Source: Orbaceae bacterium lpD02 (GTDB lineage Bacteria; Pseudomonadota; Gammaproteobacteria; Enterobacterales; Orbaceae). Taken from it: 64,000 nucleotides of DNA. The translations under genes and the position numbers were made by a program. How positions within the stretch are numbered: position 1 is the stretch's first letter; the number at the start of each line of letters is the position of its first letter. The stretch is from contig CP133960.1 in assembly GCA_036251875.1 (NCBI GenBank), positions 496,001 through 560,000 of the forward strand, given 5' to 3'. The notes beneath the pieces were generated by a model. It made no database searches and had not been told where the DNA came from. It was given only the letters and a program-made list of their open reading frames with translations. Positions 19,956-29,313 of the stretch are shown in pieces.

Positions 19956-20663
19956 ATGGCAATTTTTAATAAATTAGTAACAGCGTTGCGTGGTGGTATT
20001 AATGATGCCGGTGAGTCAATTATTGATACTCAAGCTCTACGCATTTTAGATCAAGAAATTCGCGATTCTGATGTTGAATTAAAGCAAGCGAAAGAATCAT
20101 TAGCAAATATCCTTGGGCAGCAAAAACTGGCAGAGAGAGCAGTTGTTAAAACTCAAGCGAGTATTGCTGAATATGAAGGTTACGCAATAAAAGCGCTTGA
20201 TAGCAATAATGAACCACTCGCTCTCGAAGTTGCTGAAAAGATTGCTGAATTAGAAAATGAACTAAATTCTCAACAAAGCCAACTTTTCAATTTTACTGAA
20301 AGTGTAAAATCATTACGTCAATCGGTTAGCCAAGCAGAAGTTAATATTAAAAATTTGAAGCAACAGGTTGATATTGTTAAAGCAACAGAAAGTATGCAAA
20401 AAGCACAAACTGCGGTTGCTATGCGCTATGGTAACTCTAGTGCTAAGCTACATACCGCGCTTGACTCTTTAGATAGAATAAAAAAACGCCAAGAAAAAAC
20501 AGCTGCGACGATCGAAGCTAAAAATGAATTAGAGCAGGAGGCAAGTACCAATAGTTTAGAGAGTAAATTGCGTGCAGCTGGCATAAAATCAACAACCCAA
20601 GATGCAAATGCTATTTTAACGAGGTTAAAAAGTAAGAAAGAAAAAGAGATAAATTTATTTTAA
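19956..20663 (+). CDS. yjfJ: PspA/IM30 family membrane-stress protein (YjfJ-like)
   Basis: 235 residues, almost entirely coiled coil, beginning MAIFNKLVTALRGG with the amphipathic helix that binds stressed membranes. The VKATESMQKAQTAV block and the C-terminal ARxxAAGI-like end (KLRAAGI) are as in YjfJ. Proteins of this family polymerise on the cytoplasmic face of the inner membrane and support or remodel it (ESCRT-III superfamily). It sits between the DUF2170 gene (33-base gap) and the YqiJ-like gene (79-base gap). No pspB, pspC or pspF lies nearby, so it is not the classical psp operon. Confidence 0.92.
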   Translation: MAIFNKLVTALRGGINDAGESIIDTQALRILDQEIRDSDVELKQAKESLANILGQQKLAERAVVKTQASIAEYEGYAIKALDSNNEPLALEVAEKIAELENELNSQQSQLFNFTESVKSLRQSVSQAEVNIKNLKQQVDIVKATESMQKAQTAVAMRYGNSSAKLHTALDSLDRIKKRQEKTAATIEAKNELEQEASTNSLESKLRAAGIKSTTQDANAILTRLKSKKEKEINLF

Positions 20664-20742
20664 GAATAATCTTGAGAGAATGACAAGATAAATAGTCGCA
20701 GTTTAATTAGATTAGGCTGTATTAACCATATAAGGATGTTTA

Positions 20743-21390
20743 ATGGAACTCTTTTTTGCTATTTTTTTTTCTTTTCCAGTCATTATTTTTAGTACCTTAC
20801 TTACTTTATGTGTATTGTATTGGCTGGTTGCTGCAATTGGAATTTTACATATCGATTGCTTAGATGTCGATTTTGATGGTATTGATGCATCCCCATCAAC
20901 AGGGTTGGGTGGTTTATTGTTAAAATGGGGATTTAATGAAGTACCCATGACTCTCATTATTACACTAATTTCTCTGTTCGGATGGATTTTTTCTTATCTA
21001 TGCTTGCGTTATATTTTAATCCATTTCATAACCATTTCATGGTTATATTATTTAGCCGGGATAATTATTTTTACCATCAGCTTTATTATTGCCACTTATC
21101 TAACGGCTAAGGTCATAAAACCTATCCGCCCATTTTTCAATAAAATGGGCAGCCTGAATTCACATAAAACCCTTTTAGGGCAAGTTGTTGTTATCCGTTC
21201 TAGTGTCGTTAACGAACAAAAGGGTGAGGCATTTTATGAAGATGGTGGTGCAGGGCTCATTTTGCAAGTAAGAGCAGATAGTCGTTATCTATTTCAGCGA
21301 GGAGATAAGGCAGTACTGTTGAGTTATGATAGTGTATCAAATAGCTATGAAATAATTAATGAATCAGATTTTATGGAAAATATTAAATAA
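20743..21390 (+). CDS. YqiJ/NfeD-like membrane protein with C-terminal OB-fold
   Basis: 215 residues, ATG behind AAGGA. There are three to four membrane helices (about 4-30, 66-90 and 95-125), with an acidic loop CLDVDFDGIDASPSTG between the first two. A soluble C-terminal beta domain (about 135-210) contains LLGQVVVIRS and FQRGDKAVLLSYD, the OB-fold pattern of NfeD/YqiJ proteins. Such proteins pair with flotillins; here the flotillin gene follows after 35 bases, as in E. coli yqiJ-yqiK. It probably anchors or regulates flotillin assemblies in the inner membrane. Confidence 0.8.
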   Translation: MELFFAIFFSFPVIIFSTLLTLCVLYWLVAAIGILHIDCLDVDFDGIDASPSTGLGGLLLKWGFNEVPMTLIITLISLFGWIFSYLCLRYILIHFITISWLYYLAGIIIFTISFIIATYLTAKVIKPIRPFFNKMGSLNSHKTLLGQVVVIRSSVVNEQKGEAFYEDGGAGLILQVRADSRYLFQRGDKAVLLSYDSVSNSYEIINESDFMENIK

Positions 21391-21425
21391 TTAAATTAAA
21401 ACAATAAAATATTTGGAGTTTTACT

Positions 21426-23459
21426 ATGTATATTAGTACTGATGCGGTTATGTTCTGGTTAATTATAGTTGGAGTTATATTTCTTGCTATTATTGGTTTT
21501 TTTCTACTATTTAAAGCTTTTTATATTAAAGTACCACAAGGCACAGCTTTGATTGTTAATGATATGACATCAAAGCCTAAAGTGCATTTTACAGGGGCCT
21601 TAGTTTATCCAGTTATTTACAAAAAAGAGTTTATGAAAATTTCATTAATTACTTTTGATGTAGAAAGGAGAGGCAAAGATGGTTTAATCTGTAAAGATAA
21701 TTTACGTGCAGATATTTGCGTTGCTTTCTATCTTCGAGTTAATGAAACGACTGAAGATGTATTAAAAGTTGCAAAATCAATTGGTGTTGACAGAGCCTCC
21801 GACCAAAAAGCGGTCAGTTCATTATTTAGTGCTAAGTTTTCAGAAGCGTTGAAAACGGTTGGCAAGCAATTTGAGCTAGCAAAACTATTTGAAGACCGGA
21901 TGGATTTCCGTGAAAGAATTATTGATGTCATTGGTAAAGACCTCAATGGTTATGCTCTAGAAGATGTCGCTATTGACTATTTAGAACAAACGCCTATTAA
22001 ATCACTTGATCCTGATAATATTTTTGATGCGGAAGGGATTAATAAAATAACCTCAATTACCGCAGTTCACAAAGATGAAACGAATAAGCGAGAAAGAGAT
22101 CTTGAACTCGCGTTAAAGAAAAAAGACACTGAAACCATCGAAGCAAAATTAGAGCTTGAGCGTCAACAAGCAGATGCGGAAGCGCGTCAAAAGCGTGAAA
22201 TTGAAACAATTAGAGCTCGTGAGCAGGCAGAAACGTTAAAAGTACAAGAAGAAGAACGCTTAAAAGCTGAACAGGCGAGGATTCAATCACAACAAGAAAT
22301 TGATGTTCGTGAGGAAAATCGCCAGCGCGAAGTCGAAGTCGCACAGCAAAATCGCCTGCGCGCCGTTGCAATCGAGCAAGAACGTGTTGAACGAGCTCGT
22401 TCCTTAGAAGTTGTTGCTAGGGAGCGTGAAGTCGAATTACAGCGTATTGATAAAGATAAAGCGCTAGAAGAAGAGCGAAAAATCATTGCCAATGTCATTC
22501 GTGAACGAGTCGCCGTTGAAAAAACAGTGGCAATCGAAGAAGAACATATCAAAGAAGTCCGTGAAGTGTCAAAAGCTGATCGTGAAAAACAGACTATTGT
22601 TATCGCTGCCCAAGCAAAAGCTGAGCAAGAATTAGTCATGCAAGTCAAACAAGCTGAAGCTGATGAGCAATCTGCTAAGCACCGTGCAATTGAAATTAGC
22701 ACGATGGCTCAAGCAGAATTAGAAGCCGCAGCTAAACAATCAGATGCCAAAAAACAGTTAGCAGAAGGAACTGAAGCCGAGGAAGCGGCAATTGGTTTAG
22801 CTGAAGCCAAAGTCCGCAAAGCACGGGCAGAAGCAGAAGAGAAAGAAGGATTGATTCGAGCGCACGTGACAGCCGAAACACTATTAGCGGAAGCGAAAGG
22901 TACCCAAGAGAAAGGATTATCAGAAGCTAAAGTTATTGAGGCAAAAGCACTTGCACTTGAAAAACAAGGCTTAACAGAGGCAAAAGTATTAGAAGAAAAA
23001 TTATCAGCACAAGCTCGTGGTGATGAACGAATTGGGTTAGCACTAGCATCGTCTACTAAAGAAAAAGGTTTAGCTGAAGCGCTTATTATTCGTGAACGTT
23101 TGACTGCGGAAGCAAATGGTTTGGTAGAGAAATTCCAAGCTATGAGCACCATGGATGAACAATCTAAGAATCATGAAGAGTTCCGCTTAGCGTTAGAAAA
23201 AAGCTTTGAACAATCTATGTCTGCCATTGCAGCAAATAAAGAGATTGCGCGTGAACAAGCTGATGTATTGGCTGCGGCATTTAGTAAAGCAAATATTGAG
23301 ATTGTTGGTGGTAATGATAATTTCTTCAATAGCTTCTCTAAGGCGATCAGTGTAGGTAAAGCCGTTGAAGGCGCGGTTGGTCAAAGTCCGATATTGCAAT
23401 CGGCATTACAATCCGTTTTATCCCGTTTATCTGGTAATAAGGATATTGATGTAAAATAG
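21426..23459 (+). CDS. yqiK: Flotillin-family protein, YqiK-like
   Basis: 677 residues, longer than E. coli YqiK (about 550). One N-terminal membrane helix (8-29) precedes the SPFH/PHB domain (about 30-190, with VPQGTALIVND and KDNLRADICVAFYLRV). A very long coiled coil (about 205-560) rich in E, A, R and K follows, with flotillin-type EA/AE repeats such as AEAKVRKARAEAEEKEG, and a short C-terminal domain. Flotillins form cage-like membrane microdomain scaffolds at the inner membrane. It lies between the YqiJ-like gene and the giant AAA ATPase gene in one operon with pspA. Confidence 0.9.
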   Translation: MYISTDAVMFWLIIVGVIFLAIIGFFLLFKAFYIKVPQGTALIVNDMTSKPKVHFTGALVYPVIYKKEFMKISLITFDVERRGKDGLICKDNLRADICVAFYLRVNETTEDVLKVAKSIGVDRASDQKAVSSLFSAKFSEALKTVGKQFELAKLFEDRMDFRERIIDVIGKDLNGYALEDVAIDYLEQTPIKSLDPDNIFDAEGINKITSITAVHKDETNKRERDLELALKKKDTETIEAKLELERQQADAEARQKREIETIRAREQAETLKVQEEERLKAEQARIQSQQEIDVREENRQREVEVAQQNRLRAVAIEQERVERARSLEVVAREREVELQRIDKDKALEEERKIIANVIRERVAVEKTVAIEEEHIKEVREVSKADREKQTIVIAAQAKAEQELVMQVKQAEADEQSAKHRAIEISTMAQAELEAAAKQSDAKKQLAEGTEAEEAAIGLAEAKVRKARAEAEEKEGLIRAHVTAETLLAEAKGTQEKGLSEAKVIEAKALALEKQGLTEAKVLEEKLSAQARGDERIGLALASSTKEKGLAEALIIRERLTAEANGLVEKFQAMSTMDEQSKNHEEFRLALEKSFEQSMSAIAANKEIAREQADVLAAAFSKANIEIVGGNDNFFNSFSKAISVGKAVEGAVGQSPILQSALQSVLSRLSGNKDIDVK

Positions 23460-23501
23460 ACGTTAGCCAATACAGATTTAAAAGCGTTAGCTAAACAATT
23501 T

Positions 23502-23521
23502 TTATCTGATAAGTCAGATAA
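23502..23521 (+). other. Perfect hairpin in the flotillin-ATPase gap
   Basis: Eight-base arms TTATCTGA / TCAGATAA around TAAG, 43 bases after the flotillin stop and not followed by a T tract. Probably an RNA processing or stability element or a protein site; it would reduce rather than end readthrough. Confidence 0.4.
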
Positions 23522-23572
23522 GGAATAAATTGTAAGCTTAATTTGCTAAATCTAAGGTGTACTTAATCAATT

Positions 23573-23600
23573 GGTAGTAAATATATTGTGATTTACTACC
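23573..23600 (+). promoter_or_regulatory. Perfect ten-base inverted repeat ahead of the AAA ATPase gene
   Basis: GGTAGTAAAT / ATTTACTACC around eight bases, 41 bases before the ATPase start. No T run follows. It may be an operator, which would allow separate control of the ATPase, or an RNA hairpin in its leader. Confidence 0.4.
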
Positions 23601-23640
23601 TAAATCCCGCTTCCTTATAGATAAAATCAATGAGTTAAAT

Positions 23641-26600
23641 ATGGCTGAAACTCCACAAAAAAAACAACAACAAACCGCGATAGACAATGCAGTAGCAGAA
23701 GGCGGTGCATATGAGATTCTTCGTAAACGTTTAACCGTACTTGGTCAAGAATTAAATCAAAAAACAGAGCAACTTAATCAACAACGATTAGCTGAATTTG
23801 GCAAAAGCGATATGTCAATTATTAGCCGTATTCGGATTCGTACCAGTAATAACTGCATTGCAAGGGATATTGTTCGTTTTGGTGATTGGTTTTTATTTGG
23901 TTATAATGTTTTTATCGGATTAAAAAAAGAGACTAAAATTGAGGATGTTTTTTCACTTTACCAGCTGGTCGAAAAAGACGGTTCTTATGACGCAGCTCCC
24001 GTGGAACTCAATAATACTTTTTTAAATATAGATCGATTCGTCCAAGATTTTAGTGAACTTTATACCTACTATAAAAATGCGCAGCTTTTACAGCTAGTTG
24101 AACGTGACGGTAAATTACTGGCTAGTTTTCAAATTGGTGAACGAGTAAGTGATATTAGAGTATTTCGTTGGTCTATTTCAAACGATAAAAAAACAATAAA
24201 TTATATTGATAATCGCGGAGAACGGGATATTGCACTCCCCCCCGCTTATAGCTTTGAATGGCAAGAAACAAGCCGAGAAAATATTGTTAATGGACGTTTT
24301 CCTCATATTAATGTACTTGATTCTGTCTTTGTTGAAACTATTGGCGGTGATTTAACCATTAAGTGTGAAAATAACACCGATGATGGGCTAGGGATTTATC
24401 GTGAAGAAGTGCTAGATAAAAACCAATCAATTAATGACGCCAAGATTGAATATGCAAAAGTAGGGACATTAATATTACTAAAAATACTACCATACCGAGA
24501 GGAGAGTTGGCGTTACCTGATATTCAATATTTTGACGCAAAAAGTTCAACGTATTGATGCTATTGGTTTAGCTTGCATTGAGCTACCAGAAGATCATGGT
24601 ATTATTTTCCCTGGTGGATATTATTTGCAAAATGGTGAGTATAAAGCTTTTGATCAGGTAATGGATGGAATGCACTTTCGCCGTATAAGGCGTTCGCCTA
24701 ATGGTGAAGATGTATTATATGTGTTTTATGAACCCACTTCTGGTCGCCTCGCACTATTCAATTATAATATGATTGAGCGCAAGCTTAATAACCCTATCTT
24801 AGGCTATGGCTATGCCGTTTTTGAAGATGGGCGGGTGGTGGTATTTGAAGGCGAAAATAATGAACCGACTCGTGTACATCCAATGCAAATTTGGCAGACA
24901 CCATTTTATAGTGATGAGTTTGCTGCTCAACAACCGACTAATAATAGCTTTTTAGGGAAAATAGGTAATGCCGAATTAGTTAGAGGGATTTCTGATCTTT
25001 ATTTCATCAGTCGTGAGATAGATAATCAGAGTATTTCGTCTCAACTTTATGCAAAATTAAGTGAAGACACGCGCCGATTATTTGATAATTATTTTTGGCT
25101 TAATGATGAAAAAAATCTTTCTTTCGTACCTATTTTGCGAGGAATTTCACAAACAAGTGAATTAGTCATAGATGAATATGAAAAAGTTGAAAGCATTCGG
25201 CGTCAATCGACGAGTGCAATGCGAGAAGCTACTGCGACACAAAAAGAGCTGCTGACAAAGTTATATCCAGATAGTTGGCAGGAGACTCAAGAGTTTGTTG
25301 ATGCGCTTAATGCAATAAATTTGCAACTCGGCCAATTAGTGACCTTACGTAGCTATCGGTATATTGATGTTAATGAAATCGATAAAATGGAAAACGAGCT
25401 AAAGGAGCGCCGTGTTATCGTCTCCTTAGCAACAGCCGAATTTTTATCCAGTGAAAAAGCTTTCCAGCCATTTACACTTGCTATTAATGATATTGAAAAA
25501 CAGTTATCGACAGTGACGATCGCCGTTCAGTTAAATGATTTAATTAAAACAGCCGATCAGATGTCGTTAGATCTTGATATGTTGTCTCAATTAATGGCAA
25601 CATTAAAGTTTGATGATATAACTTTACAAACCAACATTGTTGAATCAATTGCCGAAGTCTATTCTAAACTAAACCAAACTAAAGCCAAAGTTAATCAAAA
25701 GCGCAAATCATTAACGAGCGTTGAGACGATCGCTCAATTTGGTGCACAGTTTAAACTGTTTAGTCAAAGTATCGCAAGTGCACTAAGTTTATCTATAACG
25801 CCTGAAAAATGTGATGATGAATTATCCCGTTTATCATTACAGCTTGAAGAGTTAGAGAATCAATTTAGCGATAATGAAACCTTTTTAAATGATATTCTTA
25901 CTAAACGGGAAGAGGTCATTGAAACGTTTGAAACGCATAAACAATCGCTCATCGAAGAGCGTTCTAGGCGAACTCAAACACTTTTTACTGCTGCAGAGCG
26001 TATTTTGGATAGCATTCCAAGGCGAACAGCAAAATTTACCAATCAAACAGAACTTAATGCATTTTTTGCAGCAGATCAGCTGGCAATCAAAATTACAGAA
26101 TTAACCGAAAAGCTCCGTGGATTATCGGATAATGTCAAAGCAGATGATATCGAAGCGCGTTTCAAAAATGCTAGAGATCAATCTGTCCGTTCATTACGTG
26201 ATAAATCTGAGATTTTTGAAGCAGGCGGAAACATTATTAAGTTAGGTCCACGCCATCGATTTAGTGTTAATACACAAGAGTCGGACCTAACGATTTTACC
26301 TAAAGACGGTAACCTTTATTTACAACTTACAGGGACAGATTATCAGGAAAAAATTAATCATTCAAAATTGCAAAGTTATAAGCCATTTTGGTCAATGTCG
26401 CTTGAGTCTGAGTCCCCAACTGTTTATCGAGCAGAGTACCTCGTTTATTCATTGATCGCATCGACATTAAAAAACACCGATAGCCTCTCTTACAGTGAAC
26501 TTGCCTCGCAGATAAATCAACCGGATGCCTTAGCTAAAACTGTACGTGATTTTGCGGCTATGCGTTATAGAGAAGGCTATGAAAAAGGTATCCATGATCA

Positions 26601-28584
26601 CGATGCGGCTAAAATTATTACCAAGCTTATCCCTCTCGGTGAAAGTGCTGGTTTACTGCGTTATAATCCACTCGCACGCAGTTTAGCGATTCTTTATTGG
26701 CAATATAATCAAGACAATGATTTTGTCGCTTTATGGCCAGAACGCGCTAAAACCTGTATGGATATTTATGAGCTCTTTAAGCATGACGATGGATTACAAA
26801 ATCTCCGCCAAGAGATGATTAATGCAATGACGGATTTTTTTAGTCAAGAATCAATAGCTCATGAAAAATATCATTTAATACAAGCCGCAGAATATTTAAG
26901 TTATGTTTTAACTAATTCGCCAAGAGAGTTTATTTTAAGTAAATATGGTAAACGATTATTTGATGGATTACTGAGCCACTTAGAGAAAACACATATGTGG
27001 AGTGGTTTTAATCACTCTCAGTTGAGCCTGCAGCAACGAATCGCCGATCGTTGGCTGTTAATTGAAAATTGGTTAAAAGGGCTTTGTTCGCTTTCAGAAT
27101 ATCAAGCGAGTAGCAATTATATTCCAGAAGCAATCATTTTAATTATGTTGAAAGATGATACTCATACTGCATTAAAGATGAGTGAAATCGACTTAGACAT
27201 CAAGATCACTGACTTATTAGGTGAACATCCTAGAGTAAAACAGGGTACTTTAATGATTAATCTTGATGATTTCTTTAACCGTATGCGTAGACAGTCTCGA
27301 GTAATTATTCCTGAATATCAACAATATCAACAAATAAGGCAAGAAGTCCTTAATGAACAACGACAATTTTTACATCTAAGCGAGTTTAAAGCTAAGCCAC
27401 TTAGCTCTTTTGTTCGTAATAAATTAATTAATGATGTCTATTTCCCTATCATTGGTGATAACTTAGCGAAACAGATGGGGACAGTAGGCGAAAGTAGGCG
27501 AACCGATTTAATGGGATTACTATTACTCATTTCCCCTCCAGGCTATGGTAAAACAACCCTGATGGAGTATATCGCTAATCGTCTAGGCTTAATTTTTATG
27601 AAAATAAATGGGCCGGCACTAGGGCATCATGTTTTGTCATTAGATCCGCAGCAAGCACCTAATGCAACCGCTCGTCAGGAGCTAGAAAAAATAAATTTGG
27701 CGTTTGAAATGGGTAATAATGTAATGCTGTATATCGATGATATTCAGCATACTAATCCCGAGTTTTTACAAAAATTCATTTCACTTTGCGATGGTTCTCG
27801 TCGCATTGAAGGAGTATGGAAAGGTAAGACCAAAACCTATGATCTGCGAGGTAAAAAGTTTTGTGTAATTATGGCTGGAAATCCTTATACTGAATCTGGC
27901 GAGGTGTTTAAAATTCCGGACATGCTAACTAACCGTGCAGATATCTATAATTTAGGTGAAGTCCTTGGTGGCATGGAGGAGGTATTCTCTTTAAGCTATA
28001 TTGAAAACTGTTTAACATCAAACTCAGTACTTGCGCCATTGGCCTTAAGAGACCTAAACGATCTCTATAAGCTTATGGATTATGCGCATGGTAAACCGCT
28101 AAATAGTAATGATTTGAGTTATGCGTACAGCCAAACCGAAATCAATGAAATTAGTACTGTATTAAAGCATCTAATTCAAATAAGAAAAGTTGTATTTAAG
28201 GTTAATCAACAATATATCATTAGTGCTGCACAATCAGATAAATACCGTCAAGAGCCACCATTCAAATTGCAAGGTAGTTATCGTAATATGAACAAACTGG
28301 CAGAAAAAGTTTTTCCGGTAATGAATCAGCAAGAAATTAACCAAATCATTGATGACCACTATTTAGGTGAAGCGCAGCTATTAACCACCGGCGCAGAAGA
28401 AAACTTACTAAAACTCGCTGAAATTCGCCATACTATGGTCGAGGAGCAAAGAGTGCGTTGGGCACAAATTAAGAAAGACTTTATGCGTAATAAAGCGCTT
28501 GGAGGCGATGATATTGATACTGGAGCAAGAATTGTTAATCAACTCGCTGATCTGGTACAAAGCGTACAATCGCTAAAAAGCTAA
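23641..28584 (+). CDS. Giant AAA ATPase annotated in this family as 'DNA repair ATPase' (DUF3686 type)
   Basis: 1647 residues. The N-terminal part (about 60-440) looks like a beta-propeller-like or repetitive beta domain (DUF3686-type), with segments such as NGRFPHINVLDSVFVETIGG. Residues about 500-880 are coiled coil. The C-terminal AAA module has Walker A SPPGYGKTTL (near 1298), Walker B NVMLYIDDIQ (near 1361) and a sensor-like CVIMAGNPYTESGE block. The 'DNA repair' name is inherited from coiled-coil similarity; nothing in the sequence shows DNA binding. Its place behind PspA, YqiJ-like and flotillin genes points to a membrane-stress remodelling ATPase. The 181-base leader holds two perfect hairpins. 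It is closed by a clear terminator. Confidence 0.82.
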   Translation: MAETPQKKQQQTAIDNAVAEGGAYEILRKRLTVLGQELNQKTEQLNQQRLAEFGKSDMSIISRIRIRTSNNCIARDIVRFGDWFLFGYNVFIGLKKETKIEDVFSLYQLVEKDGSYDAAPVELNNTFLNIDRFVQDFSELYTYYKNAQLLQLVERDGKLLASFQIGERVSDIRVFRWSISNDKKTINYIDNRGERDIALPPAYSFEWQETSRENIVNGRFPHINVLDSVFVETIGGDLTIKCENNTDDGLGIYREEVLDKNQSINDAKIEYAKVGTLILLKILPYREESWRYLIFNILTQKVQRIDAIGLACIELPEDHGIIFPGGYYLQNGEYKAFDQVMDGMHFRRIRRSPNGEDVLYVFYEPTSGRLALFNYNMIERKLNNPILGYGYAVFEDGRVVVFEGENNEPTRVHPMQIWQTPFYSDEFAAQQPTNNSFLGKIGNAELVRGISDLYFISREIDNQSISSQLYAKLSEDTRRLFDNYFWLNDEKNLSFVPILRGISQTSELVIDEYEKVESIRRQSTSAMREATATQKELLTKLYPDSWQETQEFVDALNAINLQLGQLVTLRSYRYIDVNEIDKMENELKERRVIVSLATAEFLSSEKAFQPFTLAINDIEKQLSTVTIAVQLNDLIKTADQMSLDLDMLSQLMATLKFDDITLQTNIVESIAEVYSKLNQTKAKVNQKRKSLTSVETIAQFGAQFKLFSQSIASALSLSITPEKCDDELSRLSLQLEELENQFSDNETFLNDILTKREEVIETFETHKQSLIEERSRRTQTLFTAAERILDSIPRRTAKFTNQTELNAFFAADQLAIKITELTEKLRGLSDNVKADDIEARFKNARDQSVRSLRDKSEIFEAGGNIIKLGPRHRFSVNTQESDLTILPKDGNLYLQLTGTDYQEKINHSKLQSYKPFWSMSLESESPTVYRAEYLVYSLIASTLKNTDSLSYSELASQINQPDALAKTVRDFAAMRYREGYEKGIHDHDAAKIITKLIPLGESAGLLRYNPLARSLAILYWQYNQDNDFVALWPERAKTCMDIYELFKHDDGLQNLRQEMINAMTDFFSQESIAHEKYHLIQAAEYLSYVLTNSPREFILSKYGKRLFDGLLSHLEKTHMWSGFNHSQLSLQQRIADRWLLIENWLKGLCSLSEYQASSNYIPEAIILIMLKDDTHTALKMSEIDLDIKITDLLGEHPRVKQGTLMINLDDFFNRMRRQSRVIIPEYQQYQQIRQEVLNEQRQFLHLSEFKAKPLSSFVRNKLINDVYFPIIGDNLAKQMGTVGESRRTDLMGLLLLISPPGYGKTTLMEYIANRLGLIFMKINGPALGHHVLSLDPQQAPNATARQELEKINLAFEMGNNVMLYIDDIQHTNPEFLQKFISLCDGSRRIEGVWKGKTKTYDLRGKKFCVIMAGNPYTESGEVFKIPDMLTNRADIYNLGEVLGGMEEVFSLSYIENCLTSNSVLAPLALRDLNDLYKLMDYAHGKPLNSNDLSYAYSQTEINEISTVLKHLIQIRKVVFKVNQQYIISAAQSDKYRQEPPFKLQGSYRNMNKLAEKVFPVMNQQEINQIIDDHYLGEAQLLTTGAEENLLKLAEIRHTMVEEQRVRWAQIKKDFMRNKALGGDDIDTGARIVNQLADLVQSVQSLKS

Positions 28585-28596
28585 TATAGGTAAAAC

Positions 28597-28634
28597 AAAA
28601 AATCGCTTAGCGCATTAGGTTAAGCGGTTTTTTG
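28597..28634 (+). terminator. Terminator of the stress operon
   Basis: Arms AAAAAATCGCTTA / TAAGCGGTTTTTT (one U-G wobble) around a ten-base loop, 13 bases after the ATPase stop. It should also work against transcription from crcB on the other strand. Confidence 0.75.
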
Positions 28635-28679
28635 TTGCCCAAATATCGGGTAATGCTAATAAAATATCCAATCGATTTT

Positions 28680-29060
28680 TTATAGCGTTTTTAGCACTTG
28701 ATAACTTAATATACCTAACAACGTCATCAATATTGAGCCGATAACATGAATAGCAATCGTACTTAACCCTAACGTGATTTGCCCTTTTTGTAAGAAAGTA
28801 ACTATTTCAGCTGAAAATGTAGAAAACGTTGATAAACCACCACAAAAACCAGTAATAATAAGGAGTCGCCATTCTGCTGAAATGTGAGGCGTGTTAGCGA
28901 GTAATGCCATCGCAAAGCCAATAATATAACCAGCGATAAGATTTGATAACAAAGTTCCAAACGGAATAATAAAAAACGTATTAAATTTAACTGATAAAAT
29001 CCAACGTAATATTCCTCCAGCTGTAGAGCCGATGGCAATTGCAATGATTGCTTTTAACAT
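28680..29060 (-). CDS. crcB: Fluoride ion channel CrcB (Fluc)
   Basis: 126 residues with four membrane helices and the family motifs GTLLSNLIAG (35-44) and GFCGGLSTFSTF (71-82), whose Phe residues line the fluoride pathway. It works as a dual-topology dimer exporting fluoride from the cytoplasm. The ATG follows AAGGAT. A fluoride riboswitch lies 113 bases upstream in the leader, so expression is expected to respond to fluoride. The leader also contains an imperfect hairpin (GAGGAAATCAG / CTGATTCCTC) that may be part of the switching structure. Confidence 0.95.
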   Translation of the reverse strand: MLKAIIAIAIGSTAGGILRWILSVKFNTFFIIPFGTLLSNLIAGYIIGFAMALLANTPHISAEWRLLIITGFCGGLSTFSTFSAEIVTFLQKGQITLGLSTIAIHVIGSILMTLLGILSYQVLKTL

Positions 29061-29172
29061 ATGAGATCCTTATAGGATAAAAAACAAATAAATAGCCATA
29101 TTATAAGGAGGAATCAGTAACCAAGATATTTTATTGATATGCGCTGATTTCCTCGTTATTACACGACTCGAT

Positions 29173-29234
29173 CAGGCGTCATCATCCGTTAAGAACGGCG
29201 GTTGGGTAAGGTGGAACACCATCACCTCGCCCGC
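29173..29234 (-). ncRNA. Fluoride riboswitch (crcB RNA motif)
   Basis: Read on the minus strand, the leader contains GGTGATGGTGTTCCACC, then ACCGCC, a short variable hairpin (GTTCTTAAC) and GATGATGACGCCT. These are the conserved blocks of the fluoride aptamer in the right order and spacing; ACCGCC and the final GGC can form the pseudoknot. It precedes crcB, the classic target. The gap of about 110 bases to the start codon would hold the expression platform. Confidence 0.93.
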
Positions 29235-29313
29235 TAAGTTACAATAACATAGGTTATTTTGCAATAATTTAATGCTAGAATAGTTCAATTAATTTTACGA
29301 AGGAATATGCGTT

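Noticed and set aside
22283-23152. Long minus-strand frames opposite the flotillin coiled coil
   Set aside because: Ser- and Ala-rich shadows caused by the biased codons of the coiled coil on the plus strand.
29240-29313. An FMN riboswitch before riboflavin synthase
   Set aside because: The conserved FMN-element blocks are absent; the only structured RNA in the gap is the fluoride aptamer on the opposite strand.
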